This document shows positions 8,455-16,118 of a stretch of DNA of 34,926 nt, piece by piece (position 1 is the first letter of the stretch; the number at the start of each line of letters is the position of its first letter). A program made the position numbers and the translations under genes. The notes under the pieces are model-generated. The model did no database searches. It was not told where the DNA came from and saw nothing but the letters and a program-made list of their open reading frames with translations. The stretch comes from a virus: IMG/VR virus record IMGVR_UViG_3300030109_002021, positions 1 to 34,926 of that record, one strand, 5' to 3'.

Positions 8455-8624
8455 ACTCCTCTAAATTGATAGACACTCTTTTGGGGACTTTAACTCCCAC
8501 AATAGCTATTGCGGCTTCAATGCAAGAACAAATAGAATATTGGCTGCGTGTAATTTCGCTTATACTAGGCATCTGTGTTGCAGCCGTTTCTTTATATAGA
8601 TTAATTTTTAAGTATAAGAAATGA
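8451..8624 (+). CDS. 57-residue membrane protein, holin candidate
   Basis: This short gene fills the space between the spanin-like lipoprotein and the amidase. It begins with ATGA shared with the upstream stop (8451-8454) and ends with ATGA shared with the amidase start (8621-8624). Its product has a mildly hydrophobic N-terminal stretch (LIDTLLGTLTPTIAIAAS), a polar QEQIEYW loop, a strong membrane span (VISLILGICVAAVSLY) and a basic end (FKYKK). One or two spans plus a basic tail directly before an endolysin resembles T7-type class II holins. The start is fixed by coupling; the family is not recognised by sequence. Confidence 0.66.
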   Translation: MNSSKLIDTLLGTLTPTIAIAASMQEQIEYWLRVISLILGICVAAVSLYRLIFKYKK

Positions 8625-9169
8625 TAGGATTAGCAATAGGCCATTCACGAAGAGGAGATTCAGGTGCTTACACTGTAGGCAAACCTAGTGTCAGTGAGAA
8701 AAAGTTTAACACAGAACTGCTGCCTCTGATAACGCCTAAACTAAAAGTTTCTTATAAGATATACGACGATTATAATGCTTCCAGTTATGTGGGGGCAATG
8801 AACTACGTTTCTCGAAAAATGAGAGAAGACGGAGTAGACGCTTGTATTGAGTTTCATTTTAATGCCGCAGGGCCGAGAGCAACAGGACACGAGTGGCTAC
8901 ACTGGGAGACTAGTAGGGGAGGAAGAAGACTTGCTAATAAATTAAAAGAAGCAATGGATAAAGCTTATCCAGACTTAGCTTCTCGTGGGGCTAAACCTAG
9001 AAAGAAAGGTCAGCGAGGTGCTCTTTTCCTTCGCAAGACCCCTTGCTATGCTTGCATAGCGGAGCCTTTCTTTGGCTCAAATTTATCTGATGTTGAATTA
9101 ATACAATCAGATTTAAACAAATTAGCATCAGTTTACGCCAAAGGAATAAATGACTTCTATGGCAAATGA
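8621..9169 (+). CDS. N-acetylmuramoyl-L-alanine amidase (endolysin, Amidase_3 fold)
   Basis: This 182-residue enzyme would cut the amide bond between N-acetylmuramic acid and the stem peptide, opening peptidoglycan at lysis. The four Amidase_3 landmarks are present in order: GHSRRGDSGA with zinc ligand His8, Glu26 in SVSEKKFN, EFHFNA with His79, and the catalytic AEPFF Glu148. The chain is a bare catalytic domain with no signal peptide and no separate wall-binding domain. It would therefore need the holin to cross the membrane. It overlaps the preceding membrane protein by four bases and the following gene by four. Confidence 0.87.
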   Translation: MIGLAIGHSRRGDSGAYTVGKPSVSEKKFNTELLPLITPKLKVSYKIYDDYNASSYVGAMNYVSRKMREDGVDACIEFHFNAAGPRATGHEWLHWETSRGGRRLANKLKEAMDKAYPDLASRGAKPRKKGQRGALFLRKTPCYACIAEPFFGSNLSDVELIQSDLNKLASVYAKGINDFYGK

Positions 9170-9465
9170 TTATACCAAAGAGCATACGGATAGCGGGACA
9201 GACAATTAAGATTCGTTTTGCGGATCTAAGCGATGATGATTTGTATGGGTATTACAGCCACGAGCGAAAAACTATTTTTATCTCTGAAGTTTTAGAAGGT
9301 AAGACCCTTTTAAATACTGTTCGTCACGAACTGATGGAAGCATCACTGTGCCTTTCTGGAGTAGGATTCTGCGAAACCTTTGAACAGGAAGCTGTGGTGC
9401 GGTGTATGGATGAAGTCTTTTTCCCTGCCTACGAGCGTTTTTTAAAACGAGTAGGTGAGGGATGA
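9166..9465 (+). CDS. Zincin-like small protein with HELMEA motif
   Basis: This 99-residue soluble protein starts with a beta segment (IRIAGQTIKIRFAD), then an ISEVL segment, then VRHELMEASLCLSG at about residues 52-65. HELME resembles the zinc-protease HExxH site but has Glu in place of the second His. A later FEQEAVVRCMDEVF (about 71-84) corresponds to the third ligand helix. Phage proteins with HExxE in this setting form a known small family next to lysis or nuclease genes, but their activity is unclear. The gene overlaps both neighbours (ATGA with the next). A metal-dependent peptidase is possible; an inactive scaffold is the alternative. Confidence 0.62.
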   Translation: MIIPKSIRIAGQTIKIRFADLSDDDLYGYYSHERKTIFISEVLEGKTLLNTVRHELMEASLCLSGVGFCETFEQEAVVRCMDEVFFPAYERFLKRVGEG

Positions 9466-9998
9466 GCAGAAAAAAATTACCCCAACACTTTAAAAGATCT
9501 AACGGAATGTTGGTCTTTACGCCTACTAGTGACCATGTCAAAGAGGCTTTTGAGCGTAGCGAAAAGCTAGGGGTTCTACCTAATTCTTTTACCAGAGGAG
9601 CGGGGCGCATGACGGGTTTCTTGGGGGAGGTTGCTTTTGAGTGTTTGTATCCTGAAGCTGTTTACGAAGGAGATGTGATGTATACTCATGACTACGTTCT
9701 CGGCAAAAAGACGATAGACATAAAATCAAAAAGCTGTGCGGGGGTTCCTCAACCCCACTACACAGCTTCTGTGAATTGCCCAGAAGGAAAGAAGTTACCC
9801 GCTAAAGCGTATTTCTTTGTTCGCGTCCGAAAGGATTTCCAAAAGGCTTGGCTGCTTGGTTGGGCCACAGCTTTTACTATCCAGAAGAAAGCCGAATATA
9901 AACTTCGGGGTGAACCAGATGATTATGGATTTACTTACAAAGTTGACGGATACCATTTGCCAATAGCGGCCCTTAGAAAGGCTGGTTCTCTAAAGTAG
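9462..9998 (+). CDS. PD-(D/E)XK superfamily nuclease-like protein
   Basis: This 178-residue soluble protein shows GFLGEVAFE (Glu56), a DYVL strand (Asp77) and TIDIKSK (Asp86-x-Lys88). This is the Glu...Asp...(D/E)xK order of restriction-endonuclease-like enzymes. A following strand AYFFVRV and AWLLGWAT complete the expected core. It may be a DNA end-processing or host-DNA-degrading nuclease. It is the last gene of the plus-strand late run and overlaps the previous gene by ATGA. Its last 26 bases overlap, tail to tail, the 3' end of the primase-helicase gene on the other strand. Confidence 0.68.
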   Translation: MSRKKLPQHFKRSNGMLVFTPTSDHVKEAFERSEKLGVLPNSFTRGAGRMTGFLGEVAFECLYPEAVYEGDVMYTHDYVLGKKTIDIKSKSCAGVPQPHYTASVNCPEGKKLPAKAYFFVRVRKDFQKAWLLGWATAFTIQKKAEYKLRGEPDDYGFTYKVDGYHLPIAALRKAGSLK

Positions 9999-12150
9999 CT
10001 TCTTCGTAGTCAATGTCGAAGGGGGAAGTAACATCTATTATCCAGATCTTGCCACTTCCTTTTCCAACAGACTTTATAGGTCTAGTAGTTTTACTATGCT
10101 TTCCAACATCCTCTAGATGAGATAAACCATTTCTAATAAAGTCGATCTTGTTAGATGCCCCTAATGGTCGGCCTCCGTTATACGAATGCAAGGCCACTTG
10201 GAGTTCCAATATTGTTCCACGCCATGAAGCCATCTTCTCGTTTTGTTCTCTACACGCTTTAGCAAAGAAGTCTATAAGCTCAGATACTTGAGATCTGCTA
10301 GAGTTATCAAAGGCAGCGTAGGAAATACTCCGATCAATAAAGCTCTTAATCCCAAATCGATCATCATCTAGAATTTCTACAGGAGGTTTCCACTCCATAA
10401 GCCATTTAGCAAAGTGAGGTAATTCTTGTTCAATGATGGCTTCTAGCTCTGCTTTTTTGGGGAAGTCGAATGGTTCCTTACAAACCTTGAAGGCCATGAG
10501 TTTGTCTTTATTACTAGAGTCCATAGTAGGAAGAACACTCATAGAGTTTGGGTCATCGTTGAGACTTACTATAATCCTACCCGCCCAAGGTAGTGTTACC
10601 GCATCCGCATACTTTGCCATGAACTCGATTCTTGGATTAGCAACCCCACGTTTAATAAGCTCTGTAGCTTTACGTTGATCTTGAAAAGAAGCAGCACTAA
10701 CTGTATCATCAATAACCCAGCAAGCAGCTCTACCTAAGTCTTTGTTAAACTTTGTTCCACCAGACAGATAGTCACTTGCATCCGCAAAACCCCCAACAAG
10801 AGCTGCTATAATTTTGTTTGATAAAAGAGTTTTGCCTCTTTTTGCGGGGCCTACTAAAATACAAGCTTGTCCTTGATCTTCTCGGTTGTGGTAGAAAGCT
10901 TTGTAATATCGTTGCAGCCACCCAAAGAAATAATATTTACTTCGTACCTCAGTAGAGTCTACAAAGAATTGGTCGAAGAAATTATTCAACCAAGGCCAAT
11001 TACTGGGGTCACCATCAGACGCTGGTTCTATGGGAAGGACTGTTGCTGAGTTAAGGATTTGTAAACCATTATATGAAACAAGTCTTTCATTTCTCCTAAA
11101 TACAACGGGGGCTATTTCATCAATCCTGTTTGTGTTGCTTATAAGGACGATAGCTGCTTCCACTTCAGATATGTTTTCCCCTTTCTTTGGTCTCCCCCCT
11201 TTAAATCCTCTTTGCTTTAACTCTAATACCAGTTGATCTCTGGGTATGGGTTTTGCTGTTCCGTGTAATAGTTTAAAGAACTGCCTCCCATTAAACCAAT
11301 ACTCATCGAGAAGATCCCCCATCTTCTGCTCCTCGAAGTCTTTGACAAAGTCAGGGCCAAAAATATCTCTCCATGTTTTCCATGCTAGGTCACGATCTGA
11401 ATATACAATCATGCCATCTTCAAATACCTGACAACCTTCTCTCTCAATTCCGTCATCAATCCAGAAGAGAGGGCCTCTTGAACCCACTTCAAAATCTCCT
11501 ATCCATCTGTTGGGGAATCTCTTTTCTACCTCATCTGCAATAATATCAATCGGAATGGATGTATCCTTTGATTCAGGAGGCTTCTCTTTAGCGGCTTTAA
11601 ATAGAGCTGTTTGAACAATAGAGCTAGGGATCTTACCCCCCATATTTACCCAATCTGTTCCTATCTCCATCAACTGAGAGGGAGCTTCTGACTTTTTGTC
11701 ATACCCTGCAAAGATCTTGTGGTATTGCAGCATCTGCTTTAGATGCTTAAAGAAGGGAGTTACCAGTGTGTAGTGAATAGAGAGAGTCTCCTCTAATTCA
11801 AAGAACAACCGTATGTATCCACTATATGTTCTGCAATACCATGCGGGGAGAGCCTTCGGACACTTCGCATTTATAATGTCTTTTACGTTAGGCCAATCAG
11901 GGGGAGCATCGAAGTCTGCTGGGATAGCGTGGATCTTACATATTTTATTTTCCCCTTCAATTCGTGCATTCGGATTTATACCCTCGAACCCTGTTAAGAA
12001 TGCGTGATCTGTATCACTCTTAGCACACCATTCTCTATATAAAGCTTTTGATTTAAAATGGGGTATTGGTTTTACTTCGATCTCCGTTGGATCGGTTACT
12101 GTTATTAAAGCGTCTTTTGATTTTAAGTTTTTAAGGTATTTAATTTTCAT
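9973..12150 (-). CDS. Primase-helicase (AEP-like primase plus D5/SF3-like helicase)
   Basis: This 725-residue replication protein has two parts. The N-terminal part carries IPADFDAP (Asp79, Asp81), the metal-binding DxD of archaeo-eukaryotic primases, followed by TYSGYIRLFFELE (109-121) in the place of the usual SGxH motif. The C-terminal ATPase has Walker A GPAKRGKT (434-441), Walker B CWVIDD (477-482) and a polar sensor IIVSLN (526-531), the layout of D5/VirE-like phage helicases. It would unwind the fork and make primers for the adjacent DNA polymerase, to which it is coupled by an ATGA overlap (12147-12150). The primase motif 2 lacks the expected His, so primase activity is less certain than helicase activity. 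Confidence 0.8.
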   Translation of the reverse strand: MKIKYLKNLKSKDALITVTDPTEIEVKPIPHFKSKALYREWCAKSDTDHAFLTGFEGINPNARIEGENKICKIHAIPADFDAPPDWPNVKDIINAKCPKALPAWYCRTYSGYIRLFFELEETLSIHYTLVTPFFKHLKQMLQYHKIFAGYDKKSEAPSQLMEIGTDWVNMGGKIPSSIVQTALFKAAKEKPPESKDTSIPIDIIADEVEKRFPNRWIGDFEVGSRGPLFWIDDGIEREGCQVFEDGMIVYSDRDLAWKTWRDIFGPDFVKDFEEQKMGDLLDEYWFNGRQFFKLLHGTAKPIPRDQLVLELKQRGFKGGRPKKGENISEVEAAIVLISNTNRIDEIAPVVFRRNERLVSYNGLQILNSATVLPIEPASDGDPSNWPWLNNFFDQFFVDSTEVRSKYYFFGWLQRYYKAFYHNREDQGQACILVGPAKRGKTLLSNKIIAALVGGFADASDYLSGGTKFNKDLGRAACWVIDDTVSAASFQDQRKATELIKRGVANPRIEFMAKYADAVTLPWAGRIIVSLNDDPNSMSVLPTMDSSNKDKLMAFKVCKEPFDFPKKAELEAIIEQELPHFAKWLMEWKPPVEILDDDRFGIKSFIDRSISYAAFDNSSRSQVSELIDFFAKACREQNEKMASWRGTILELQVALHSYNGGRPLGASNKIDFIRNGLSHLEDVGKHSKTTRPIKSVGKGSGKIWIIDVTSPFDIDYEEATLENQPF

Positions 12151-13940
12151 TTTTCATATCTGTCTTGTATTGATCCTTCTGCGTCTACGGGTATATCGCC
12201 AATCCATTTAGGGGGTTCCGACATAATTTTGATGACTTCTTCTAAAGTCTCTTGTGCTTTGTCGGCATCCGATTCCACAACTAGTTCATCATGAACGTGC
12301 ATAATTATTTTATGCCCTGCTGCATCAACTCTTAGGAGCATATCAGAAAAGATATCTCTCGCTAATGCTTGAGAGGCATTCTCTGCTACTAGTCCTCCCC
12401 ATAATCTGACGGCTGCATACTTGCCATGACGAGGGACTTTAGCAGTGTATTGTGTGTTCGTTGGGTCTCCCCCTTTGTGTAGAGTTCCGTAATCTAAAAC
12501 TCTTTCGCTAGGAAGCTCTACAGTAAATGTAGATTTTAACTCATTCCCATCTTTATCATATCCTTTTGTAACACGAGTAGATCCTGCAATATCTTCGCTA
12601 TAGGAAAACCAAAGATCTTTAATCTTCTTCATCTTGTTCCTGTAAGTATCCACTCTTTTCTGAGCTTCCTTTTCTGTGATGTCAGACATACTCGCAAATC
12701 GTTTTGCTCCTGCCCCATAACCACAACCTAAGACCATCGCTTTTACAGCGTGACGCTTCTCTGGGTTTTCCTTTTTGAGTATGCCGTCCTCTTTATTCCA
12801 CATCCCAAACCTGATGGCGAATGCTTCGTAGATATCATCTGTGTTTTTAATCTCCTCCATCATTTCGCGATCATTAGCTAACCAGCAAAGTGTTCTTACT
12901 TCAATCTGAGAAAGGTCTACCACGATTAATTTTTTGTCAGGTTGAGGGCAAATCAAATGCCTCAAGTTAACCCCAAACATTTCATCTCTGGGGAGGTTCT
13001 GTAAATTTAAGTTTCCACCAGACCCACTAAATCTACCCGTGTGTGCTCCAAAATACATACACCCACCGTAATATCTACCGTCTGGCATGGTGGCGTAATC
13101 AAAGCTTTCTAGCTTCTTTTTGATGGAGTTTATTCTTCTCCAGTTCTTAACAGCTCCTATCCACTTGTGTTCTTCGCTATGCTTCTTGATCCACTCTTGG
13201 GCATCTTCATCCGCTTCCGCGAGACTTACTGGTGGTTCAAGACCAAGCAGTAAACACTGCTGATCAAAAGCTGCCCTACTAAGAAGGGGTTTCTCATCCA
13301 ACCAAGGGATGTTTTCTTCAGCTTCAAATAAAGCTTTGTTGATTGTCTCTAACTGTTTCTTTAGAAGTCCAGTATCAATTGGGATGCCTCTTTGAACTAT
13401 CCTTCGATTTACCCGACTGATGTCCCTTTCAAACTGAGGCCATTTATCTTTAAGTGTCTCCCATAGCTTGAGACATAGTTCACTATCCTTGAGGGCATAT
13501 TCACTTACCTCTTCTTTAAACTCTGGGGACATATCCTCCCATCGTTTGCCAGACATATTGTCTCGTGTAGATTTATCTACAGTGAGATTGAAGAGTTGAG
13601 CCGTGGATCCTTTTAGTGATCTAGGTAACTTGCAATACGCTGCTAGGTCTGCAGTGCAGTGCCATTCTGCTGGTTCACAATTAGGCCACCAGTTACGGGA
13701 TACACCATACAGATACAAGGTTTCATCAAAGGAGGCATTGTGTGACAGAACAACATTGCCGTCCAACAGACTCCAATCAAAGTCTCTAGGGTGACCAACA
13801 AAATTTGTCCCCTCCGTTCCAACAACTGATACCATGTAGGCATCGAAGTTGGGGTGACTAAAGTATCCCAAAACTCCTAGAGTTTTTATTGAGCATTCTT
13901 TGTCATAGTATGTTTCGTAATCTAAAGCAAAAGTGTCCAT
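12147..13940 (-). CDS. DNA polymerase A with 3'-5' proofreading domain
   Basis: This 597-residue family A replicative polymerase has a DnaQ-type exonuclease first: DYET (Asp7, Glu9), SHNASFD (Asp72) and YALKDSE (Asp152). The polymerase domain follows: TGRFS (301-305), NLQNLPR (312-318), motif A VDLSQIEVR (Asp342), motif B with Arg396, Lys400 and Tyr408, and motif C HVHDE (Asp551, Glu552). There is no 5'-3' exonuclease, as usual in phage. In motif B the residue aligned to E. coli Phe762 is Leu404, a variant that comparative studies have linked to slower or less lytic replication. The gene starts 10 bases after a perfect GC hairpin (13951-13990) with no Shine-Dalgarno sequence, and is coupled to the primase-helicase downstream. 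Confidence 0.93.
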   Translation of the reverse strand: MDTFALDYETYYDKECSIKTLGVLGYFSHPNFDAYMVSVVGTEGTNFVGHPRDFDWSLLDGNVVLSHNASFDETLYLYGVSRNWWPNCEPAEWHCTADLAAYCKLPRSLKGSTAQLFNLTVDKSTRDNMSGKRWEDMSPEFKEEVSEYALKDSELCLKLWETLKDKWPQFERDISRVNRRIVQRGIPIDTGLLKKQLETINKALFEAEENIPWLDEKPLLSRAAFDQQCLLLGLEPPVSLAEADEDAQEWIKKHSEEHKWIGAVKNWRRINSIKKKLESFDYATMPDGRYYGGCMYFGAHTGRFSGSGGNLNLQNLPRDEMFGVNLRHLICPQPDKKLIVVDLSQIEVRTLCWLANDREMMEEIKNTDDIYEAFAIRFGMWNKEDGILKKENPEKRHAVKAMVLGCGYGAGAKRFASMSDITEKEAQKRVDTYRNKMKKIKDLWFSYSEDIAGSTRVTKGYDKDGNELKSTFTVELPSERVLDYGTLHKGGDPTNTQYTAKVPRHGKYAAVRLWGGLVAENASQALARDIFSDMLLRVDAAGHKIIMHVHDELVVESDADKAQETLEEVIKIMSEPPKWIGDIPVDAEGSIQDRYEK

Positions 13941-13950
13941 AATTTAAATT

Positions 13951-13990
13951 TACCCCGCCCCCCACAATGATGCTAATAGGGGGCGGGGTA
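13951..13990 (-). promoter_or_regulatory. Perfect 12-bp GC hairpin before DNA polymerase start
   Basis: TACCCCGCCCCC (13951-13962) is the exact reverse complement of GGGGGCGGGGTA (13979-13990), with a 16-base AT-rich loop. On the minus strand the stem ends 10 bases before the polymerase ATG. The spacer is itself a perfect palindrome (AATTTAAATT, 13941-13950). The site lies in the 125-base gap between the coiled-coil gene and polA, the longest non-coding stretch in the window. No T-run follows on either strand, so a translational operator or attenuator is more likely than a simple terminator. Confidence 0.8.
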
Positions 13991-14065
13991 TATTGTTATT
14001 GGGCTTTTATGCGCTTACCCAAGGGCGGATGACTAACCAGTGTGATATAAACACCGACGCATTAC

Positions 14066-14257
14066 CTAATCTGTTACGAGTTCCAATTCAGTTTCCTTAT
14101 GGACATCCTGAAGATTCTTCTCCAGTCCTTCCAAAAGAATTCTATTAGCAATCAAAGCAGTCTGCGAATTTTCCAGAACTGACTCTAACTCCTGAATAGT
14201 TTTCTTCATGGCTTGAATTTCAGTCTCGTATACTTCTTGTGGTGTAAGAGTAGCCAT
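14066..14257 (-). CDS. Small coiled-coil protein, unknown function
   Basis: This 63-residue protein is almost entirely a predicted charged helix with heptad-like leucines (IQELESVLENS, LLEGLEKNLQDV). Its ATG lies one base after the stop of the upstream gene in the minus-strand replication run, so it is probably translated with it. There is no catalytic or membrane motif. Possible roles are oligomerisation partner or accessory factor for the neighbouring replication proteins. Confidence 0.66.
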   Translation of the reverse strand: MATLTPQEVYETEIQAMKKTIQELESVLENSQTALIANRILLEGLEKNLQDVHKETELELVTD

Positions 14258-14258
14258 A

Positions 14259-14915
14259 TTATTGATTCATAAACCCTTCCACAAATGAGACTACTTCTTT
14301 GCTTGGCTCGTCTTGTGTAATTGCAAGAGAAGGCGCAAACCATGAATACTTACCTCTGGTAATAGCAGAGGAAGTAAGATTCCACAGTCTAGTGTGAATT
14401 GGTGTAGTCTTGTTAAAGACGGCAAAGGTTGTCAGCCTTTTGAAAGTCTGCCTGTAAGCATCCTTAGCTACGTTAATACGCCCCATAGCGTAGTTCTTCT
14501 TACCAAGCGGAAGAGGGAAAGCCTCAACATCATCATCCCCCTCAAAGAGGAAAGTAATCTCAGCAAATTCAAGGAGGTTATACTCGCTATCCAAAGCTAA
14601 TTGATTCTTCTCCGCTTCAGACCCCGCAATTCTGGGGACATCGTCAGAGTCATAAGGGATATCCTCTCTCCATTGCTTCGTTGCAATAAGAGGCACGACC
14701 TTAATAGCCGTTTCTGGCTGGGCCAATACAATAGACTTATCGAGAACAAGTGATCCGTAAGGAGCGGGTTCACCGTCACGACAAGTAATGTCGCTAGTCT
14801 TTTGGACTACGTTAACGCGAGGGATATCAATATCCGAAGCGTCGATGGTATCTGGCAGTGCTGCTGTTGACAGTGCATTGACAGGTTGGGTTGCTAGTTC
14901 AGTTTCTTTACTCAT
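14259..14915 (-). CDS. Conserved phage-type protein, possible ssDNA-binding or replication accessory
   Basis: This 218-residue soluble acidic protein begins with a flexible Ala/Thr/Glu-rich N terminus, then IDIPRVNVVQKTSD, a GSLVLDK strand and IKVVPLIATKQWREDIPYD. A core with GKKNYAMGRINVAK and an aromatic segment (GKYSWFAPSL) follows. The beta-rich core and acidic ends are compatible with an OB-fold single-strand binding protein. The position between a Cas4/RecB-like nuclease and DNA polymerase fits that, and no other SSB candidate is seen, but I cannot confirm the fold. Five 7-bp tandem repeats occupy the space directly before its ATG, where a ribosome site would be. Confidence 0.62.
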   Translation of the reverse strand: MSKETELATQPVNALSTAALPDTIDASDIDIPRVNVVQKTSDITCRDGEPAPYGSLVLDKSIVLAQPETAIKVVPLIATKQWREDIPYDSDDVPRIAGSEAEKNQLALDSEYNLLEFAEITFLFEGDDDVEAFPLPLGKKNYAMGRINVAKDAYRQTFKRLTTFAVFNKTTPIHTRLWNLTSSAITRGKYSWFAPSLAITQDEPSKEVVSFVEGFMNQ

Positions 14916-14950
14916 GTTTCTAGTTTCTAGTTTCTAGTTTCTTGTTTCTT
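14916..14950 (-). repeat. Five tandem 7-bp repeats immediately before a start codon
   Basis: On the minus strand the leader reads AAGAAAC twice then TAGAAAC three times, ending directly at the ATG at 14915. The repeat replaces any Shine-Dalgarno sequence. A change in copy number by strand slippage would alter leader length without touching the coding frame. It may act as an unstructured, A-rich ribosome landing region or a protein-binding site. Confidence 0.92.
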
Positions 14951-14957
14951 GTTATCC

Positions 14958-16073
14958 TCAAGACAATGTATGTCTCGCGGGAGATTCTTCGATGATCCCT
15001 TGATCGTTGCATCTCTGCATAAACTCATCGGATCGTTTTTGTTTTTGCCCTCTCTCCGCTTTATCACCAATGCTTTTGGCAATCTTGGAAAGGGGGATGG
15101 AAACTTGTTCTAAGACTTGGCTGCTGTCCATTCCAAAATCATTCGCAAGTTCGATAAATTTTTTGCGATCAGTTATATTCCGCCTACCCGACATTTTCTT
15201 CAGACGAAGGTTGGGAAATTCTAGCCCTTCTTGTGCGAGCTTGATTGCTCTTTTCTTAAACCCATCCGCCCAATTGGTTACGATTTTTTGAATCGCCCAC
15301 AGTTGCTCAATTACTTCTGGGTCTTCAGTTGAATCAAGGTCAACATCAGGAAGCTGTGGATTAATCTTTTTGGCAACCTCTACAACCAGACCACCGAGGG
15401 CAGGACAAACATCTTCAAAAGCACAAAACCTACAATTAACAGTGGGTGTGAGTTCTCCCAAATCGGGAGTCCCTTCTTCCCATTTTGGGCGGACTCTTTC
15501 TGCTTCAAGTATGACAGAAGAAAGATCATCAATAAGATCTTCTAATTCATCTCGCTTAAAAGTATCTGACAAAATCTCATTGCGTTGAGGTATGAAGAAT
15601 ACGAACTCAATCTTTTCGAGCTTTGGAAATTTCTGAAAGCACCCAATGGTATATGCACGGGCTTGATAATTATTTTTGGGAGTGTCGATCTTACTGATCC
15701 CAGTCTTGTAATCGATCAACACTCCCTCTGTTTCCCCATATATGCTGAGATGGTCACAGGTTCCAAAGGTAGATGTTCCTTTTAATTCTATATCTAAAAC
15801 AATTTCTGAGTGAGTCTCGGATAGTTTTCTATCTTCGTAGTTCTTTAGATACTCAGTCTGATCAGCGATTATCTCTTCATAAATAGATACCTCTTCTTCA
15901 GATTGCAAATTAGACGGGTCTAAAATTTCAATAGCCTCGTGAATACGAGTACCCATTTCAGCAGCAGCATTAGTGCCTTCTCTACCTTTGTAGCCAGCAC
16001 AACCCGCGCAGTATTTTAAAGAGGACGGAGAAAACTCAGCGTGTCCTCTGTCAGCGTGGTCTGGTGTGTTCAT
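14958..16073 (-). CDS. Cas4/RecB-like PD-(D/E)XK exonuclease, probable iron-sulfur type
   Basis: With the ATG at 16073 (preferred over the GTG at 16082) the protein has 371 residues. N-terminal FSPSSLKYCAGC gives Cys22 and Cys25. Then come GTRIHEA (His45), GTCDH (Asp107), the core LIDYKTG (Asp121, Lys123) and NYQARAY (Gln137), which is the full motif order of RecB/Cas4-type nucleases. NCRFC...C (Cys214, Cys217, Cys223) supplies the C-terminal cysteines of a 4Fe-4S cluster closed by an N-terminal Cys, as in Cas4, AddB and Dna2. It resembles the phage DUF2800 family. It likely trims DNA ends for recombination-dependent replication, consistent with the RuvC-like resolvase upstream. The C-terminal 130 residues are helical and unassigned. 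Confidence 0.8.
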   Translation of the reverse strand: MNTPDHADRGHAEFSPSSLKYCAGCAGYKGREGTNAAAEMGTRIHEAIEILDPSNLQSEEEVSIYEEIIADQTEYLKNYEDRKLSETHSEIVLDIELKGTSTFGTCDHLSIYGETEGVLIDYKTGISKIDTPKNNYQARAYTIGCFQKFPKLEKIEFVFFIPQRNEILSDTFKRDELEDLIDDLSSVILEAERVRPKWEEGTPDLGELTPTVNCRFCAFEDVCPALGGLVVEVAKKINPQLPDVDLDSTEDPEVIEQLWAIQKIVTNWADGFKKRAIKLAQEGLEFPNLRLKKMSGRRNITDRKKFIELANDFGMDSSQVLEQVSIPLSKIAKSIGDKAERGQKQKRSDEFMQRCNDQGIIEESPARHTLS

Positions 16074-16118
16074 CAGACGCACTGTGGAACAGACCCAGAA
16101 TTAGGTCAATGAGTTTTT

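Noticed and set aside
13951-13990. Rho-independent terminator
   Set aside because: The stem is ideal but neither strand has a T-run after it, and the minus-strand side leads directly into a start codon.
14916-14950. CRISPR-like or clustered operator array
   Set aside because: Units are 7 bp with no spacers; it is a simple tandem repeat.
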